From positions 186,001-250,000 of the forward strand of contig NZ_LZZS01000036.1 in assembly GCF_014170335.1 (NCBI RefSeq): 64,000 nt of DNA, in the 5' to 3' direction. This document shows, one piece after another, positions 59,858 to 64,000 of this stretch. Every line of letters begins with the position of its first letter. Positions within the stretch are counted from its first letter, which is position 1. The notes beneath the pieces are model-generated. The model was given only the letters and a program-made list of their open reading frames with translations. It was not told the origin of the DNA and did no database searches. The stretch comes from Achromobacter sp. UMC46. Lineage in GTDB: Bacteria > Pseudomonadota > Gammaproteobacteria > Burkholderiales > Burkholderiaceae_B. A program made the translations under genes and the position numbers.

Positions 59858-60345
59858 TGTCAGCCGCCCGCTTCGAATCCAAAGTCCTGTCCCGCGACGA
59901 ATGCGTCGCCGCCGCTGCTGCCGGCCGCTTGCCGCGGCCGCTGGTGTTCACCAATGGCGTCTTCGACATCCTGCACCGCGGGCACGCGACCTATCTGGAC
60001 CAGGCCGCCCAACTGGGCGCGACGCTGGTGGTGGCGGTGAACACCGACGAATCGGTGCGCCGCCTGGGCAAAGGGTCCGAGCGCCCGCTGAACCGCATGG
60101 AAGACCGCGCCGCGCTGCTGGCCGCGCTGGGTTGCGTGACGGTCGTCACGTCCTTCCACGAAGACACGCCCGAGGCCCTGATCGGCGAGCTCAAGCCTGA
60201 CCTGATCGTCAAGGGCGGCGACTACGACATGGAAAAGCTGCCGGAAGCCGCGCTGGTCAAGACCTGGGGCGGCCGCGCGGTGGCGATCCCGTTCGAATTC
60301 GAACGGTCGACCACCGCATTGGTGAAGAAGATCCAGGGCGCCTGA
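59857..60345 (+). CDS. rfaE2: D-glycero-beta-D-manno-heptose 1-phosphate adenylyltransferase
   Basis: 162 residues. Nucleotidyltransferase with NGVFDILHRGHATYLDQAAQLG (HxGH), KGGDYDMEKLPEAALVKTWGG and RSTTALVKKIQG. It converts heptose-1-phosphate and ATP to ADP-heptose for LPS inner core. It is the separate C-terminal domain of HldE; the kinase half (RfaE1) is not in the window, as usual in this family. ATG 59857 has no Shine-Dalgarno but a TATAAT box just upstream, so its mRNA seems leaderless. Confidence 0.92.
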   Translation: MSAARFESKVLSRDECVAAAAAGRLPRPLVFTNGVFDILHRGHATYLDQAAQLGATLVVAVNTDESVRRLGKGSERPLNRMEDRAALLAALGCVTVVTSFHEDTPEALIGELKPDLIVKGGDYDMEKLPEAALVKTWGGRAVAIPFEFERSTTALVKKIQGA

Positions 60346-60363
60346 CCGGCGTGCGGGGAATAC

Positions 60364-60392
60364 GAAAAAGCGGCCTTGGGGCCGCTTTTTTT
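60364..60392. terminator. Bidirectional intrinsic terminator between rfaE2 and tolC
   Basis: Hairpin AAAAAGCGGCC with GGCCGCTTTTT around a TTGG loop, ending in seven T. Serves both converging genes. Confidence 0.85.
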
Positions 60393-60420
60393 ATCTTGCC
60401 GCCTAGATGGGCGCAGGCGG

Positions 60421-61752
60421 TCAGCGGGCGTTCCGCAACAGGCGGTTGATGGCTTCCAGGTCGGTCTCGGCCAGGATGCCGCTGACGGCCTTCAGGCGCA
60501 GGCCCGACAGCACCGTGCTGTAGCGCGCCAGCGCCAGGTCGCGCTGGGTGGCGTACAGCTGCTGCTGGGCGTTGAGCACGTCCAGGTTGATGCGCACGCC
60601 CACCTCGTAGCCCGTGCGGTTGGCCTCCACGGCGGCGCGGCTGGACTTCTCGCCGGCTTCCAGGGCCTGGATGCGGGCCAGGCCGCTGGTGACGCCGGTG
60701 TAGTACTGGCGCGCGGCCTGGACGGCCTGGCGGCGCGTGGTTTCGAAGTCGTGGCGGGCCTTTTGCTCCAGCTGCACCTTTTCGGTGACTTGCGACGACA
60801 CGCCGCCGCCCGCGTACAGGGGAATGGACAGGACCACGCCGATCGTGTTGTCGATGGGTTTGCCGGGCGCCGCGTTGCGCATGACAGCGTCGCTGGCGCT
60901 GCCGCTGGTGGCGCGCAGGTTCAGGGTGGGGTAGTGGCCGCTCTTGGCGATCTGGATCTCGCGGCCGGCGATGCGGGTCAGCAGTTGCGCCCGCAGCACT
61001 TCCAGGCTGGAGGCTTCGGCCTGGGTGCTCCAGTCGTTCACGCGGGCAGGTTGCGGCGACGGCAATTGCACGCCGTAGGGTAGTTCGGCCAAGGCGCCGG
61101 GCGGCGTGCCGATGATCTTGGCCAGTTCGTCGCGGCGCACGTCCAGGTCGTTCTGCAAGCGCAGTTCCTGCGCCAGCACCAGGTCGTAGCGCGCCTGCGC
61201 TTCGTAGGTGTCGGTGACGGTGGCGTTGCCCAGTTCGAAATTGCGCTTGGCGGACTCCAGCTGCCCGGCCACGGCGGCCTTCTCGGCCTCGGTGGCGGTC
61301 AGCGTGTCTTGCGCGTAGAGCACGTTGAAGTAGGCGTCGGCCACGCGCAGCAGCAGGTCTTGGTAGGCCTGTTGAAGCTGCACTTCGACGTCGGCGACGA
61401 TCAGCTTGGATTGTTCGTAGTTCTGCCAGCGGCCCCAGTCGAACAGGGGCTGGGTCAGCGCCAGGTCCCAGACGCCGCGCCCGCCGCTGTAGGACACGCC
61501 CAGGCCGCGGGTGCTGCGCGTTTCCTGGTAGGCGCCGCCGGCTTCGGCGGAAATCAGGGGCAGCAGCAGCGAACGGGCTTGTGGTTCTTTTTCCAGGCCG
61601 GCGCGGTAATTGGCGCGCGCGGCGGCGTAGGACGGGTCATTGCCCAGGGCGGATTGCCAGACCTGGATCAGGTTTTGCGCAAAAACGGGCGACGGGCCGA
61701 CGCTTGCGGCAGAGGTAAAAACCAGTAAAGCCGTAAGCAATCGGACGCGCAT
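60421..61752 (-). CDS. tolC: TolC-family outer-membrane channel
   Basis: 443 residues. Signal peptide ending SPVFA before QNLIQVWQSALGNDPSYAAARANYRAGLEKEPQARSLLLPLIS, the TolC opening. Two outer-membrane-efflux repeats follow, with LLLRVADAYFNVLYAQDTLTATEAEKAAVAGQLESAKRNFELGNATVTDTYEAQARYDL and EANRTGYEVGVRINLDVLNAQQQLYATQRDLALARY. It forms the trimeric exit duct for type I secretion and drug pumps. A TTG at 61761 is also in frame. Confidence 0.92.
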   Translation of the reverse strand: MRVRLLTALLVFTSAASVGPSPVFAQNLIQVWQSALGNDPSYAAARANYRAGLEKEPQARSLLLPLISAEAGGAYQETRSTRGLGVSYSGGRGVWDLALTQPLFDWGRWQNYEQSKLIVADVEVQLQQAYQDLLLRVADAYFNVLYAQDTLTATEAEKAAVAGQLESAKRNFELGNATVTDTYEAQARYDLVLAQELRLQNDLDVRRDELAKIIGTPPGALAELPYGVQLPSPQPARVNDWSTQAEASSLEVLRAQLLTRIAGREIQIAKSGHYPTLNLRATSGSASDAVMRNAAPGKPIDNTIGVVLSIPLYAGGGVSSQVTEKVQLEQKARHDFETTRRQAVQAARQYYTGVTSGLARIQALEAGEKSSRAAVEANRTGYEVGVRINLDVLNAQQQLYATQRDLALARYSTVLSGLRLKAVSGILAETDLEAINRLLRNAR

Positions 61753-61831
61753 GATTTTCAACGATACGCCGGGCCGTCCTGACAGGCGCGCGCCCCGGTG
61801 GGGGGCAGGCGCCAGGCGGCAAGGTGGGGGG

Positions 61832-62512
61832 TTAGAACTTGAACTGGGACACCGTGGCGCCGCGCAGCGGCTTGATGACCGTTTCGAACAGATTCACCGT
61901 CTCGAAGCTGGCCGCGGTGGTGCGCGTGATGCGACAGGCCGTCATGACGGGGGCCTGGCCCACGATCACGACCAGGCGGCCGCCGACGCGCAGCTGGTAC
62001 TTCAGCGCGTCCGGCACGACCGGCACCGAACCCGTCACCAGGATGGCGTCGTATTCGGTGGAGCCCCAGCCGTTGCGGGCGTCGCCGGTTTCCACCTTGA
62101 CGTTGGTGACGTTGTTCATTTGCAGGTTCTGCTGCGCGAACGTCACCAGGCGGCTGTCGATTTCAACCGAGGTGACCTGTTGCGCCAGATAGCCCAGAAG
62201 CGCGGCCTGGTAGCCGGAGCCGGTGCCGATTTCCAGCACGCAGTCGGACTTGGTCAGTTGCAGTTCCTGCGCCAGACGGGCTTCGACCTTGGGGGCGAGC
62301 ATGGTCTGGCGGGTATTCACCGCGTTGATTTCCAGCGGCAGTTCCAGGTCGGAAAACGCCAGGGCGCGCAGGGCCGGCGGAACGAATTGTTCGCGGCGAA
62401 CATCGAACAGCGCTTGCAGCACGTTGGCGTCCAGGACGTCCCACGGGCGGATCTGCTGTTCCACCATATTGAAGCGGGCTTGTTCTACGTCGGGCAGGGT
62501 CGAAGCGTTCAT
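61832..62512 (-). CDS. Protein-L-isoaspartate O-methyltransferase-like protein
   Basis: 226 residues. SAM motif VLEIGTGSGYQAALLGYLAQQVTSVEIDSRLV preceded by the Pcm-type NTRQTMLAPKVEARLAQELQL. C-terminal VGGRLVVIVGQAPVMTACRITR is typical of the variant found beside tolC in beta-proteobacteria. It may repair isoaspartyl residues, but several key Pcm residues differ (the usual S/G-rich TISQPY loop is TRQTML), so another methyl acceptor is possible. Upstream of tolC on the same strand, 79 bp apart. Confidence 0.82.
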   Translation of the reverse strand: MNASTLPDVEQARFNMVEQQIRPWDVLDANVLQALFDVRREQFVPPALRALAFSDLELPLEINAVNTRQTMLAPKVEARLAQELQLTKSDCVLEIGTGSGYQAALLGYLAQQVTSVEIDSRLVTFAQQNLQMNNVTNVKVETGDARNGWGSTEYDAILVTGSVPVVPDALKYQLRVGGRLVVIVGQAPVMTACRITRTTAASFETVNLFETVIKPLRGATVSQFKF

Positions 62513-62660
62513 GACGGTCAGGAAAAAACAGAGGAATCAGCCGGCCATTGTACCGATTCGTAGCGTCCTGTGACGCCGGGCCCCGCCGGCAGATGTTTCA
62601 GGCGGGCGTTTCAGCTGGAATACAGCCCGGCGCCGGACTCGGCGGGGGCGCCGCAACGGC

Positions 62661-62684
62661 AGCGGCGCTCCGGGGAGCGCCGCT
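62661..62684. terminator. Perfect 11-bp hairpin downstream of thiD, no T-run
   Basis: AGCGGCGCTCC and its reverse complement GGAGCGCCGCT with a two-base centre. It lies 35 bp beyond the thiD stop on the minus strand. The T-run of a standard terminator is missing, so it may act as an RNA 3' end stabiliser, a Rho-independent variant or a protein site. Confidence 0.4.
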
Positions 62685-62718
62685 GGAAACCTCGGGAGGG
62701 GGGCCGGCTATCCGGCGG

Positions 62719-63561
62719 TCACCACCAGGCGTGGAAGTGGTGCACCGGGCCGTGGCCGGAACCCACCGACAGGCGTTCCGCGTGGCGGATGGCTTCGGTC
62801 AGGTAGGCCTTGGCGCGGCGGGCGGCCTCGGGCACGTCGCCAGTCTGCGGCAGCAGCGCGGCCAGCGCCGCGGACAGCGTGCAGCCGGTGCCATGGGTAT
62901 TGACGGTTTCGATGCGGTGGCCGGGCAGCTCGATCATCCGGTCGCCGTCGTGCAGCAGGTCGATGGTCTCGTTGCCGGGCAGATGGCCGCCCTTGACCAG
63001 CACCCAGCGTTCGCCCGAGTGCGCCAGCTTGTTGCGCAGGCGCTCGGCCACGCGGCGCATTTCCTTGACGGTCTCCACCGGCCGCTCTTCCAGCAGCACG
63101 CCGGCTTCGGGCAGGTTGGGCGTCAGCAGGGTGGCCTGGGGCAGCATGGCTTCGCGCATGGCGCCCACGGCGTCTTTCTCAAGCAGCAGGTCGCCGCTCT
63201 TGGCCACCATGACCGGGTCCAGCACCACGTGCGCCGGCGCCCACTTGGCCAGTTTTTCGGCCACGATTTCGATCACCGGGCGCTGGCCCAGCATGCCGAC
63301 CTTGACGGCGTCGATGCGCACGTCGGTGAACAGCGTGTCGATCTGCAGGCCCACGAAGGCAGGCGGCACGGGCGAAATGCCGGTGACGCCCTGGGTGTTC
63401 TGGGCAGTCAGTGCGGCGATGACGGCACAGCCATAGGCGCCCAGGGCGCTCATGGCCTTGATGTCGGCCAGCGTGCCGGCGCCGCCGGACGGGTCGACGC
63501 CGGCGATGGTCAGCGCATGGGGAATCGGACGGGCGTTGCCGTCCTGCGGGCGGGAGCTCAT
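62719..63561 (-). CDS. thiD: Hydroxymethylpyrimidine/phosphomethylpyrimidine kinase
   Basis: 280 residues of the ribokinase-like ThiD family: [75 protein letters not shown], the ATP-site [10 protein letters not shown] and the end motif [18 protein letters not shown] His-rich C terminus ([12 protein letters not shown]) follows. It phosphorylates HMP twice for thiamine synthesis. ATG 63561 overlaps the thiG stop (ATGA), so it is coupled to thiG. Confidence 0.93.
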   Translation of the reverse strand: MSSRPQDGNARPIPHALTIAGVDPSGGAGTLADIKAMSALGAYGCAVIAALTAQNTQGVTGISPVPPAFVGLQIDTLFTDVRIDAVKVGMLGQRPVIEIVAEKLAKWAPAHVVLDPVMVAKSGDLLLEKDAVGAMREAMLPQATLLTPNLPEAGVLLEERPVETVKEMRRVAERLRNKLAHSGERWVLVKGGHLPGNETIDLLHDGDRMIELPGHRIETVNTHGTGCTLSAALAALLPQTGDVPEAARRAKAYLTEAIRHAERLSVGSGHGPVHHFHAWW

Positions 63562-64000
63562 TTCGCCGAACCCGGGCCGGCGGTGATCAGGCCGTCGGTG
63601 GGCGAGCTGGGCGCGCCGCTGTACAGCTTCTTGGGCATGCGGCCGGCCAGGAAGGCCTCGCGGCCGGCTTCCACGCCCTTCTTCATGGCGCTGGCCATCA
63701 GGATCGGATCGCGGGCCGCGGCGATGGCGGTGTTCATCAGGACGGCGTCGCAGCCCAGCTCCATGGCGATGGCGGCGTCGGACGCGGTGCCCACGCCGGC
63801 GTCCACCACGACCGGCACGCGGGCCTGGTCGATGATCAGGCGCAGGTTCCACGGGTTCAGGATGCCCATGCCCGAGCCGATCAGCGAGGCCAGCGGCATG
63901 ACGGCCACGGCGCCCATGTCCTCCAGCATGCGGCACTGGATGGGGTCGTCGGTGCAATAGACCATGACCTTGAAGCCCTCGTCGACCAGCGTCTTGGTGG
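63558..64000 (-). CDS. thiG: Thiazole synthase ThiG (C-terminal part, runs off the window)
   Basis: About 146 C-terminal residues are visible: [45 protein letters not shown], then [62 protein letters not shown]. This is the phosphate-binding end of the ThiG barrel. It makes the thiazole phosphate of thiamine from deoxyxylulose phosphate, dehydroglycine and ThiS thiocarboxylate. It overlaps thiD by 4 bp. N terminus outside the window. Confidence 0.94.
   Translation of the reverse strand, partial: TKTLVDEGFKVMVYCTDDPIQCRMLEDMGAVAVMPLASLIGSGMGILNPWNLRLIIDQARVPVVVDAGVGTASDAAIAMELGCDAVLMNTAIAAARDPILMASAMKKGVEAGREAFLAGRMPKKLYSGAPSSPTDGLITAGPGSAK

Noticed and set aside
1-64000. tRNA, rRNA, CRISPR array, insertion sequence, prophage or integron
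   Set aside because: No cloverleaf, ribosomal core, regular spaced repeat, transposase or integrase signature was seen on either strand.

Overview
The window is high-GC (about two thirds G+C) DNA from a beta-proteobacterium of the family Alcaligenaceae. Achromobacter or Bordetella is most likely. The main reason is a complete alcaligin siderophore locus in the order known from those genera (alcA-B-C-D-E-R-S-fauA), supported by a SAM-II-type leader before metX, Bug-family binding proteins and ubiE/ubiJ/ubiB gene order. It looks like ordinary chromosome with no phage, IS element, CRISPR array or RNA gene that I can recognise, but it has three small gene remnants (9.6-9.9 kb and 14.7-14.9 kb).

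Layout. 1-9.5 kb (minus strand): alcaligin synthesis, export, regulation and uptake, with three Fur-box-like sites before alcA, alcR and fauA. 9.6-9.9 kb: two gene scars meeting at one CTAG. 9.9-12.6 kb (minus): ECF sigma factor, zinc-finger anti-sigma candidate and a CSS-EAL c-di-GMP phosphodiesterase. 12.7-16.8 kb: small membrane, secreted and hypothetical proteins, a TonB-receptor remnant and a membrane diguanylate cyclase. 16.9-25.4 kb (plus): a compact catabolic operon of a gentisate/salicylate-type ring-cleavage dioxygenase, a fumarylacetoacetate-hydrolase-family enzyme, a five-gene branched-chain-type ABC importer, a GntR regulator and a formamidase-like hydrolase. A LysR regulator, a Bug binding protein and an aspartoacylase-like deacylase follow (25.5-28.6 kb). 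28.6-34.7 kb: lipocalin, gshA, lysophospholipase-like hydrolase, lipoprotein, LuxR-type HTH, AEC transporter and Ldh2 dehydrogenase. 34.8-40 kb: SAM-II riboswitch, metX-metW, ampG, a universal stress protein and a TRIC/UPF0126 channel. 40.1-44.9 kb: GntR regulator, pxpBCA 5-oxoprolinase genes, VOC protein and LysR regulator. 45-52.1 kb (minus): serA, then the copper locus copR-copS-copI-copA-copB-DUF411 with a cop-box-like palindrome. 52.2-54.2 kb: phoB-phoR. 54.4-58.7 kb: ubiE, a Tim44-like protein, ubiJ and ubiB. 58.9-64 kb: acyl-ACP-desaturase-like di-iron protein, rfaE2 with an apparent leaderless promoter, tolC, pcm-like methyltransferase, thiD and the 3' part of thiG.

Functionally the window combines iron acquisition, copper defence, phosphate sensing, aromatic catabolism and core housekeeping (methionine, serine, glutathione, ubiquinone, thiamine, LPS heptose). 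Most genes are tightly packed, often with 4-bp ATGA/GTGA overlaps. Start codons were chosen from Shine-Dalgarno spacing and family length, and several are non-ATG. The most noteworthy items are the SAM-II leader, the apparently leaderless rfaE2, the double gene scar at 9.74 kb, the cop box inside the 3' end of copS, a possible AUC start for ampG, the ring-cleavage/ABC operon that lacks an isomerase gene, and a Tim44-like gene lodged in the ubiquinone cluster.
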